In this document: positions 24,425 to 31,154 of the stretch, one piece after another
Numbering within the stretch: position 1 is the stretch's first letter
Layout: the number at the start of each line of letters is the position of its first letter
From: Ga0077530 sp035565975
GTDB taxonomy: Bacteria > Pseudomonadota > Alphaproteobacteria > Rhizobiales > Hyphomicrobiaceae
Assembly (NCBI GenBank): GCA_035565975.1
Contig: DATMRT010000028.1
Coordinates: 1-32,667 of the forward strand
Length of the DNA: 32,667 bases
Direction of reading: 5' to 3'
Notes under the pieces: model-generated
The model's input: only the letters and a program-made list of their open reading frames with translations
What the model was told of the DNA's origin: nothing
Database searches by the model: none
Position numbers and translations under genes: made by a program

Positions 24425-25396
24425 TCAGGACCGCTTGGGATCGCCCGATGATGGCGGATCGCGTTCCAGTGCGGCTTTGATCCGCTCGGGATCGACGGCG
24501 ATCTCCACATCGGCACGCTCGGTCTGCAGCTTCATGGCCGAACGCGAGTCCTGCCTCTCCCAGCCGCGCGTCATGGCCTCGACCATGTCGGCGTAGGCGA
24601 GATTGGAGAGGCGCATGGGCACGCCGAGCTCACGTCCGAGATCGGTCGCCAGCGTCATGTCCTTCATGGCGAGCTTGAGCGCGAAAGCCGGCGGCTCATA
24701 CTTGTTCGGCAGGAACTGGTCGACGAGGCGATCGAACGTGCGGCTGCGGCCGACCGCGCCCGTGCGCACCGCCTCCCACAGGGCGAGCGGCTCGACACCG
24801 CCCTTGACGCCCATGGTCATCACTTCGGCGAGCGCTGTCTGAATGGCATAGCCTGCACAGTTGTGCACGAGCTTGGCCACCGAGCCGGCACCGATCGCGC
24901 CGATATAGCGCGCCTGATCCGAGAAGGCGTCGAGAAGCACTTTGTGTTCGTCGAACGTTGCCTTGTTACCGCCGACCCATATCGCGAGCCGGCCCGAGCG
25001 CGCACCTGCCGGCCCTCCGCTCACCGGTGCATCGAGGAAGTGGCAGCCCTTTTCGGCAAAGTGCGCCGCGATCTTACGCACCATGCTCGGCGCGTTCGTC
25101 GAGAGATCGAACACGGCGGCGCCGGACTTGAGCCCTGCGAGCAGGCCACTGTCGGCCGCCGTAGCGACAGCCTCGACTTCTTTCGGACCTGGGAGCGACA
25201 GAAAGACCACGTCGCACGCCTCGGCAAGCGCACGCGGGCTCGCGGCCCACTGCGCGCCTTTTGCCAGAAAGGGCTCGGCGGCCTCGCGACGGACGTCGTG
25301 CACCACGAGGCCGTGGTTGGAGCTCTCGAGATACTTCGACAGGTTGGCGGCCATATAGGCACCCATCGTGCCAAGGCCGATGAATCCGACTTTCAT
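24425..25396 (-). CDS. NAD(P)-dependent beta-hydroxyacid dehydrogenase (3-hydroxyisobutyrate dehydrogenase family)
   Basis: A 323-residue cytoplasmic enzyme of the 3-hydroxyisobutyrate/6-phosphogluconate dehydrogenase superfamily, oxidising a beta-hydroxy acid with NAD(P). The Rossmann motif is GFIGLGTMGAYMA (residues 4-16); substrate-binding DAPVSGGPAGA spans 122-132 with Ser126; the catalytic Lys is Lys175 in GAGSVAKLVHN, with Asn179. The C-terminus extends about 25 residues past the usual end (IAVDPERIKAALE). The start at 25396 is preceded by GGGGAGGAAA; an upstream in-frame start adds 28 off-family residues. It could be 3-hydroxyisobutyrate dehydrogenase, tartronate semialdehyde reductase or a related enzyme. 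It is convergent to the metal operon. Confidence 0.92.
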   Translation of the reverse strand: MKVGFIGLGTMGAYMAANLSKYLESSNHGLVVHDVRREAAEPFLAKGAQWAASPRALAEACDVVFLSLPGPKEVEAVATAADSGLLAGLKSGAAVFDLSTNAPSMVRKIAAHFAEKGCHFLDAPVSGGPAGARSGRLAIWVGGNKATFDEHKVLLDAFSDQARYIGAIGAGSVAKLVHNCAGYAIQTALAEVMTMGVKGGVEPLALWEAVRTGAVGRSRTFDRLVDQFLPNKYEPPAFALKLAMKDMTLATDLGRELGVPMRLSNLAYADMVEAMTRGWERQDSRSAMKLQTERADVEIAVDPERIKAALERDPPSSGDPKRS

Positions 25397-25478
25397 TTGT
25401 GTTTCCTCCCCGATGCTTGCGGCTGGGTAGGAGACAGCTAAGCACGCCTTGGACGACGGAGCGACTGCCAGCTCGCGC

Positions 25479-25510
25479 AAAAAAGGAGCCCTCGGCGGTG
25501 CCGGGGCTCC
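25479..25510 (-). terminator. Rho-independent terminator of the OmpA-family gene
   Basis: On the minus strand GGAGCCC and GGGCTCC form a stem with further internal pairing (GGC/GCC) and run into TTTTTT at 25484-25479. It begins about 25 bases after the OmpA-family stop codon. Confidence 0.88.
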
Positions 25511-25534
25511 CTTCAGTGCGTCTGTGATGCCCGC

Positions 25535-27127
25535 CTAGCGGTCGCGGAACTCGCCGAGCAAGGGCGTGATCCGCCGCAGCGCGACACGCCGATTCTGTCT
25601 CTCGGCCGCCTCGGTCGGGATTTTCAGATACTGCTCGCCATAGCCCTGGGTGACCAGGTTCTCGACCGGAATGCCGAACTCGTAGACGAGGATATCGGCG
25701 ACGGCCTCCGCACGGTGATCGGAGAGCGTCAGGTTGTCCTCGTCGTTGCCCACCGCGTCCGTGTGCCCTTCGATGAGGAACATCTCCGCCTCGTTGCGGT
25801 CGAGCATCCGCTGAATGATCCGCGCCAGGCGTGCGAGCTTCGGATACTGATCGCGCGCCACCTCGAACGAGCCGAATTCGAAGTTGACGGTATCGAGATC
25901 GATGCGGCGCATGTAGTCGCGAAGCGAAGCGCTATAGCGGATCTCATCGAGCGAGTAGCTGCGCTCCAGGCGGCCGACCGGCGGCGCGGACAGCGCCTCG
26001 TAGAGGTCATCGTCGGACGCATCCTCGTAGTCGACGATGTAGCGATTGCGCGGAATGGCGATCGGCGGCGGCGCGAGCGCGAGCCCGACTCCGATCCCCA
26101 GAGCGCCAACACCAATGCCAATGCCGACGTTTCGATAGAAGCGACGGTTGTCGATCAGCACGACCTCGCGCCCGCCGCGGTCGCGACGCCAGCGACGGAG
26201 AATTCGGCCGTTGCGGTCGACCTCCGTATAGACGCGCGTGCCATCGGGACGCTCGAACCACGTCTCGCGGCGCCCTTCGCCGAGATCGCGTGAACGCGCA
26301 TTCGGGGCGAAGCGCTCGAACGCACGACCCTCGTCGCGGCGGATGACCATCCGGCCTTGATCGCGAATGATGAACCGATTGCCCGGCTCCTCGATCACGC
26401 GCCGGCCGCCCTCGACGCGTTCGACACGGCCCTTCTTGACATCCTCGAGACGCCGCGGACCGGTCCACTGCGGCCGCTCACGGGAAGCGCCGCCGATGCG
26501 CGGCGCATCGCCCGGCTGGCCGATACGGCCGCGATCAGGGCCACCATCACGCCGCTCAGTCTCTCGTGGCGGCTCGCCTCTCGATCCACCTGGCGGTGGT
26601 CCGCGTCCGAAGTCGGGGCGCGCGGGCGGCTGCATACGCGTGGGTGGCGCGACTTGGCGCTGATCGGGTTCACTTTTCGGCCCGCCGGGAGGTGGCCCAC
26701 TGCGTCCAAAGTCCGGTCGCGCAGGCGGATCCGTCCGCGTCGGCGGCGCTACTTGCCGCTGCGGTGGCTCTGGTGGACGTTGGGGCGCGGCGCGCTCGCG
26801 GCGCTCGTCGCGATCAGGCCGTCCGCCGCGATCTGGCTGCGTCAAAGTACGCGGGGCTTCCTGCCGCTGCGGCGCCGCACGATCGCCAGGACGCCCCTGG
26901 TCTGATTGGCGTCCGCGATCGGCAGGACGCTCCTGAGGCCGCTCCGGGCGCTTTTGCTCGCGGCGGCGGCGATCCTGATCGTCCTGGTCCTTATCTCTTT
27001 CCTGAGAACGCTGGGCTTGCGCCTGCGAAGCGATGGGCCCCCCGGCGATGCCGACCCAGCTTGTGCCTGCCAGCGCAACCATCATCGCCAGTGGCAGGAG
27101 TTTCGATCCCTCGGTACGTCGTGTCAT
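25535..27127 (-). CDS. Secreted OmpA-family protein with Arg/Pro/Gln-rich repeat segment
   Basis: A 530-residue exported protein. A signal peptide (LLPLAMMVALAGTSWVGIAG, cleavage near SQAQA-Q, residue 38) is followed by a low-complexity, highly charged region (39-225) rich in Arg, Pro, Asp and Gln with a tandem repeat. Residues 226-330 hold a conserved-looking beta-rich block (RVIEEPGNRFIIRDQGRMVI). A Gly-rich hydrophobic stretch (GIGIGVGALGIGVGLAL, 336-352) could insert in the membrane. The C-terminal OmpA/MotB peptidoglycan-binding domain (413-525) has FEFGSFEVA, GHTDAVGND and LSDHRAEAVADIL, including the Asp and Arg that bind diaminopimelate. It is likely a cell-envelope anchor. Monocistronic, with its own terminator, divergent from the LLM gene. 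Confidence 0.93.
   Translation of the reverse strand: MTRRTEGSKLLPLAMMVALAGTSWVGIAGGPIASQAQAQRSQERDKDQDDQDRRRREQKRPERPQERPADRGRQSDQGRPGDRAAPQRQEAPRTLTQPDRGGRPDRDERRERAAPQRPPEPPQRQVAPPTRTDPPARPDFGRSGPPPGGPKSEPDQRQVAPPTRMQPPARPDFGRGPPPGGSRGEPPRETERRDGGPDRGRIGQPGDAPRIGGASRERPQWTGPRRLEDVKKGRVERVEGGRRVIEEPGNRFIIRDQGRMVIRRDEGRAFERFAPNARSRDLGEGRRETWFERPDGTRVYTEVDRNGRILRRWRRDRGGREVVLIDNRRFYRNVGIGIGVGALGIGVGLALAPPPIAIPRNRYIVDYEDASDDDLYEALSAPPVGRLERSYSLDEIRYSASLRDYMRRIDLDTVNFEFGSFEVARDQYPKLARLARIIQRMLDRNEAEMFLIEGHTDAVGNDEDNLTLSDHRAEAVADILVYEFGIPVENLVTQGYGEQYLKIPTEAAERQNRRVALRRITPLLGEFRDR
26567..26758 (-). repeat. Two-copy in-frame tandem repeat inside the OmpA-family gene
   Basis: Residues 124-156 and 157-187 are tandem copies of a 31-33-residue unit starting RQVAPPTR and containing PPARPDFGR and GPPPGG. 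The DNA copies are also recognisable, e.g. repeated gtgggtggcgcgac-type segments. A related partial unit (RAAPQR) occurs just upstream, so copy number may vary between strains. Confidence 0.8.
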
Positions 27128-27243
27128 GGCCCTTCAGCTTTCTGCATGCGCCGAACATCGCAACAAACGGACGTTTCACGAGATCGGCATCCGTCGTCAC
27201 GCGGCTAGGGGTAAAAAGTGTCGGAGACATGACTTTCCGATGT

Positions 27244-27264
27244 TGCGAGGTTCCAAACCTCGCA
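27244..27264. promoter_or_regulatory. 21-bp perfect inverted repeat between divergent genes
   Basis: TGCGAGGTT-CCA-AACCTCGCA has perfect 9-bp arms around a 3-base centre, in the 273-bp region between the OmpA-family start and the LLM start. No T-run follows on either strand, so it looks like an operator or an RNA hairpin in a 5' leader and not a terminator. The remainder of this intergenic region shows no ORF. Confidence 0.5.
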
Positions 27265-27400
27265 TGTCATTGGAACAATTCCTTCGTCAGGAAAGCGGAT
27301 TCTGAGGCTTGCTAGGCGCGGCCCAACCCGATTCCAGTTTGACGCGCGCGCTTCCCTCGAACACGATCGAAATTGACAATCATTCAGGGGAAACGCAGCC

Positions 27401-28492
27401 ATGGGCAGAACAAAGTTCGGCATCTTCAGCCTCAGTCAGATCCCGGACCTTTCGCGCGTCGTGGATGCCTTCGACGAGGACCTCGGTTTCTTCGAGCGTG
27501 CGGAAGAACTTGGCTTCGACAGCATCTGGATTGCCGAGCACCTTTTCTCGACCTACGGCCTCGTGACCTCGACCCAGGTCTATGCCGCCGCAATCGCCCA
27601 GCGCACGAAGCGCATTCGCATCGGCACGGCCGTCTGCGCCATCCCGTTCAATCATCCACTCCGCACCGCTTCGGACTTCGCGCTCGTCGACGTGCTTTCG
27701 CATGGCCGGCTCGATTTCGGCGTCGGCCGCGCCTATCAGCCCCACGAGTTCGTCGGCCTCGGCCTGCCGATGGACCAGAGCCGCGCGATGCTCGCCGAGG
27801 GCGTGGACATCGTGCTGAAGTCATGGACGCAGGAGAAAGTCGCCTACAACGGCAAGTACTGGACCATCCCCGAGCCGGTAGAGGTCCTACCGAAGCCCGT
27901 GCAGAAGCCGCATCCGCCCGTCTACCAGGCGACCATCAGCCCCGAAAGCTTCGAGCAGGCGGCGCGCGGCGGCTTCAATCTCCAGATGGCCTCGCCGTTC
28001 ACCTACCGCACGTATCGCGAGACGTGGATGGATGAGCTCGAGAAGAGCTGCCAGCGCTACGACGCCGTCTGCCGCGAACTCGGCAAGGACCCGGCGAAGG
28101 CCGAGCGCATGATCCTGCTGCCGTTCTTCGTGCACGAGGACGCCGCCAAGGCACGCGAGATCTACAAGCCGCACGTCGAATGGTTCTACGCCAAGGTGAC
28201 CGCCAACCAGCTCGCCGGCGCGCCGCAGGCCGGCGAGGTCAAGGGCTACGAGCTGACCATGCGCGAGGGCAAGCGCACGCGCGAGATGGGCTATCTCTCG
28301 TTCGACAAGCTCATTGAGTATGGCGCAGCTATCGCCGACGATCCTGCCGGCTGCATCGTCAAGCTCAAGGACATGAAGCGCCGCTTCGGCATTACCGAGT
28401 TCGCCCTCTGGCTCAATATCGGCGGCATCGACAAGGCGCACGTCGATCGAGCCATGAAGCTCATCGCCGAGGAGGTCATGCCGCACGTGTGA
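27401..28492 (+). CDS. LLM-class flavin-dependent oxidoreductase (luciferase-like), second copy
   Basis: A 363-residue luciferase-like protein starting MGRTKFGIFSLSQIPDLSRV. Landmarks are FDSIWIAEHLFSTYG (about 39-53), TKRIRIGTAVCAIPFNHPLR, VLSHGRLDFGVGRAYQPHEF and KPHPPVYQATISPESFEQAA, the usual flavin-binding barrel pattern. It is only distantly similar to the copy at 3085-4161 (shared AEHxFST, TKRIRxG and PVQKPxPP segments), so the two are paralogues and not a recent duplication. Ribosome site CAGGGGAAA precedes the ATG. It lies alone, divergent from the OmpA-family gene and convergent with the channel fusion gene. Cofactor (FMN or F420) and substrate are not evident. Confidence 0.92.
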   Translation: MGRTKFGIFSLSQIPDLSRVVDAFDEDLGFFERAEELGFDSIWIAEHLFSTYGLVTSTQVYAAAIAQRTKRIRIGTAVCAIPFNHPLRTASDFALVDVLSHGRLDFGVGRAYQPHEFVGLGLPMDQSRAMLAEGVDIVLKSWTQEKVAYNGKYWTIPEPVEVLPKPVQKPHPPVYQATISPESFEQAARGGFNLQMASPFTYRTYRETWMDELEKSCQRYDAVCRELGKDPAKAERMILLPFFVHEDAAKAREIYKPHVEWFYAKVTANQLAGAPQAGEVKGYELTMREGKRTREMGYLSFDKLIEYGAAIADDPAGCIVKLKDMKRRFGITEFALWLNIGGIDKAHVDRAMKLIAEEVMPHV

Positions 28493-28501
28493 TGGCGGCG
28501 A

Positions 28502-28524
28502 GCGCAGCGCAATGACCGCTGCGC
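28502..28524. terminator. Hairpin between convergent genes, possible bidirectional terminator
   Basis: GCGCAGCG-caatgac-CGCTGCGC is a perfect 8-bp stem with a 7-base loop in the 42-bp gap between the convergent LLM and channel genes. It lacks a T-run on both sides, so its efficiency as a terminator is doubtful. Confidence 0.4.
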
Positions 28525-28534
28525 CCGCACGGAC

Positions 28535-30793
28535 TTAATGGCCGGCAATGCTCTTGCCGTAGACGTAGAACGCGGCCGCCGCGACCACCACAGGGATGAT
28601 GAGAATATGCGAGATGCCAAGCGTCCCGCGCATCCATTTTCGTGTCTCCACGAACGGATTGATCCTCAGGATGGTGATCGCGATCATGATGCTCACCATC
28701 AGATAGTCGAAGAGGAAAATCCGATCGGAAAGCGTCGCGCGATCGGCCTCGATTTTGGGCAGCGATATGTAGAGGGCAACCGCAGACAGCAGCGCCGTGA
28801 CCTGGATCGCAACGATCGAGTCGAAACGCGAGAGCGGGATGAAATAGGCGAGATAGGCCACGCACAGAATGAAGGCCAATGGCACCACGACGCGCAGGAA
28901 GTAGTCCGTCGTCTCGCGCCGCATCTGCCAGACGAAGCTGGCGCTGTAGAACGGCGCAATGCTTGCCTGATGCGTGAATGAATCGACGAGCGGAACGAAC
29001 TCTTCGGAAAAACCCACATACTGATCGATCGTCTCCCACCCATCGGTAATCACGCGCTTGTCGCGCAGCTCTGCAGGTGGTGGCTGAACAATGAAAGCCG
29101 TCGAGCCGTTCTTGGGCTGAATATCGATTGAGAACGTCTGCGTATCGAACGGGTACTCGGCGAGCCTGGGATCGAACAGGAAACGTCCGACGATCTTGTA
29201 GATTCTCATGCCAGGAGGGAACATGCCGTTGCGGCCGCCGCCGTGCACCGTCTCCACCGAAATCTGCCGCCCGCCCGAACTCGGATCGACGAAGGCATTC
29301 GCGAACTCGATCTTTTCGATGCTGAGATCCGCATTGTCCCGCATCGCGAGATAGAACTCCGCAGCGAACGACTTGGCGCTGTCGTCGACGCGATGGGCCT
29401 TTATCAGATCGACATCTGCATAAAGCGTCGAGATCGGGTCGAAACCGCCGTCCCTGGCCCGGCGGAACTGGATTGGTGCAAGCTGCAGCCGGCCGAGATT
29501 CTGCGGAAGTATGAGGACGAACGGAGTCCGCGCGGCAGTTCGCATGTAGGGATCGAACGACCAGTTCTCGAATATGCCGCTGAAGGCACCTTTTCCGACG
29601 GCATAATCCGCCGCTAGGGCCGCGGTGACGCGGTCGCGCAGGGTTCTGATCCCGGTATCGCGCGGCATACGCCGGACCGTGCGCGCGATCAATTCCATCA
29701 TGTCGACATACCGCGCGGCGGTACCGATGGCGCGAAGGTTCGCGGGATCGAACGGATTGCGCACCTGACCGTCGCGCTCCTTGCACTCTCCTTTGGCCCA
29801 CCCCGGGGCCTCCTTGATCTTCTTGCCTTCGAATACCCAGTTGGCATTCGGGTATTGAGCCATGATGTCGCGCATGCGGCTGTTGTAAACGTCCGGCAGA
29901 TTGTCCCACGCGACCTGATAGAGCGGCGCGGGATACTCCGAGGTCACCTCGCGCGGCAGCGTGTCGAGACGGCCGGTGACGAAGAGCGGCGGCGCGATGC
30001 CGGCGGTCTTGAGACGCTCCATGAGTGCCGGCAGGCCTCGACTTCCGACCGCCGCATAGACGATGTCGGGCGTGTTTGCGGACATATCCTCGACCACGCG
30101 CGCGAGGGCGGCATCATCCAGCTTTCCGTCCGTCCCATTGATCCGATGATACGAAATGAGCGAACCGTCGCTGTGCAGCTTCTTGAGGCCGTCGCCGAGC
30201 GCATCGCTAAAGACCGAGTTGGTTCCGACGAACGCCGGTTTCTTGAAGCCCATACTGCGCACGAAGGCGGCCATGACCGGCGCCCGCTCCTCGTCCTGCG
30301 AGGGGCGCGTCGTGTAGACATTCTTGTAGCGCTCGAAGATCGACCCAACGGACACGTCCGCGAGGAATGGGATGCCGCTTTTCCCGATCTCCTCGCCGAC
30401 GGCATCGAAGACGGCCTTGGCACGCGCGGAGTTGCTGAGACCGACTAAGCCAATGGTATTCCGCTCGGCCAGCGCCTCGCGCATGTTGGCGATGGCCTTC
30501 GCATCATTGCGCTCATCATCGAAGATACGGAACTGAACCGGGCGGCCTGCGACGCCGCCGCGCAGATTTATCTGACGCTGCTGATAGGCGGCGAACCGCT
30601 TGATCGCCGAAATGTCGCCGGGATCGAAACAGAGATCCTTACGCGAGCTGACGAAGAGCGCGATGTGGACCGGCGGGCCTTGAGCGGCCTCGGCTTTCTC
30701 GACCGCACTGGCGGCGCCACCGACCGTTATCAACGACAGCGCGCAGGCGACACTCGCCCACACGCACCTCAGCCATGTGCCGCGACGTCCCAT
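28535..30793 (-). CDS. Periplasmic-binding-protein / pentameric ligand-gated ion channel (Cys-loop superfamily) fusion
   Basis: A 752-residue fusion. Residues 1-30 are a signal peptide (MGRRGTWLRC..., h-region VACALSLITVGG, cleavage near AASA). About 41-435 form a type I periplasmic binding protein (LivJ/LivK-like; HIALFVSSRK, INLRGGVAGRPVQFRIFDDE, TIGLVGLSNS, GIPFLADVSVGSIF). About 447-625 form a pLGIC extracellular domain, with the Pro-loop FDPRLAEYPFDTQTF at 540-554. As in other prokaryotic members, the two Cys-loop cysteines are absent. M1 is at 631-653 (RVVVPLAFILCVAYLAYF), M2 at 657-678 (DSIVAIQVTALLSAVALY) ending SLPKI, M3 at about 688-710, and M4 at 726-746. Asp at the M2 start hints at cation selectivity. 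A longer in-frame start at 30886 lacks a ribosome site; 30793 begins at the signal peptide. Ligand unknown. Confidence 0.9.
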   Translation of the reverse strand: MGRRGTWLRCVWASVACALSLITVGGAASAVEKAEAAQGPPVHIALFVSSRKDLCFDPGDISAIKRFAAYQQRQINLRGGVAGRPVQFRIFDDERNDAKAIANMREALAERNTIGLVGLSNSARAKAVFDAVGEEIGKSGIPFLADVSVGSIFERYKNVYTTRPSQDEERAPVMAAFVRSMGFKKPAFVGTNSVFSDALGDGLKKLHSDGSLISYHRINGTDGKLDDAALARVVEDMSANTPDIVYAAVGSRGLPALMERLKTAGIAPPLFVTGRLDTLPREVTSEYPAPLYQVAWDNLPDVYNSRMRDIMAQYPNANWVFEGKKIKEAPGWAKGECKERDGQVRNPFDPANLRAIGTAARYVDMMELIARTVRRMPRDTGIRTLRDRVTAALAADYAVGKGAFSGIFENWSFDPYMRTAARTPFVLILPQNLGRLQLAPIQFRRARDGGFDPISTLYADVDLIKAHRVDDSAKSFAAEFYLAMRDNADLSIEKIEFANAFVDPSSGGRQISVETVHGGGRNGMFPPGMRIYKIVGRFLFDPRLAEYPFDTQTFSIDIQPKNGSTAFIVQPPPAELRDKRVITDGWETIDQYVGFSEEFVPLVDSFTHQASIAPFYSASFVWQMRRETTDYFLRVVVPLAFILCVAYLAYFIPLSRFDSIVAIQVTALLSAVALYISLPKIEADRATLSDRIFLFDYLMVSIMIAITILRINPFVETRKWMRGTLGISHILIIPVVVAAAAFYVYGKSIAGH

Positions 30794-31154
30794 CTGCCAC
30801 CCCCACCGCCCACTTGAACGAATGCCGCTACTCATCTCCATAGAGGCGACGGCCTCAAGAACGCCACGCCCGAGTTCGACCGCCACGTCTGGTCCTGACC
30901 AATCTGGAGATGCTTCAGATGATCCCCGTACCTCAAGCGGATACGGGCCCGCCCTGTTCTTCGAGGGCGGCGCCGCCGCCTTCGCGGCGGCACCTTAGCC
31001 CAGCTCCGATCTGCAATGAAAGGTGGGGCGGCATGAAGGCATGTACGGCGTTCGCGGTTTGAACCCCTCCCCGGTTCGTCATACAGTCACGCGGTTGCCC
31101 GCCGGCCGAAGCGCCTTGCCGGGCGTTTTCATGCGATGGGAGCATATCGGGCCG
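30794..31154. other. 361-bp divergent intergenic region with GC-rich hairpins
   Basis: Upstream of both the channel fusion and the thiamine-diphosphate enzyme. Two hairpins lie side by side: CCGCCCT/AGGGCGG (30949-30970, 8-base loop) and GCCGCCGC-cttc-GCGGCGGC (30972-30991, perfect 8-bp stem). No T-run follows. A plus-strand frame (30777-30998) and upstream in-frame extensions of the channel gene cross it, but neither looks protein-like. Promoters for both genes must lie here; I could not pick clear hexamers. Confidence 0.4.

Noticed and set aside
27272..27300. GGAAC as a possible EcfG general-stress -35 element upstream of the LLM gene
   Set aside because: No GTT-type -10 occurs 16-17 bp downstream; the reverse-strand GGAAC at 27252-27256 has only GTC at the right distance.
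3085..28492. The two LLM oxidoreductases as a recent duplication
   Set aside because: Only short family-wide motifs are shared; intervening residues and termini differ strongly.
28476..29909. 477-codon minus-strand frame overlapping the channel gene in another frame
   Set aside because: Its translation lacks membrane segments and motifs, whereas the other minus-strand frame gives continuous PBP and channel domains.
30972..30991. GC-rich perfect hairpin considered as an intrinsic terminator
   Set aside because: No T-run on either side and it lies upstream of both flanking genes, where no transcript should end.
30777..30998. 73-codon plus-strand ORF in the divergent region upstream of the TPP enzyme
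   Set aside because: Ser/Arg/Pro-rich start overlapping the channel signal peptide in antisense; ends in a hairpin-encoded Ala/Gly run; no ribosome site.
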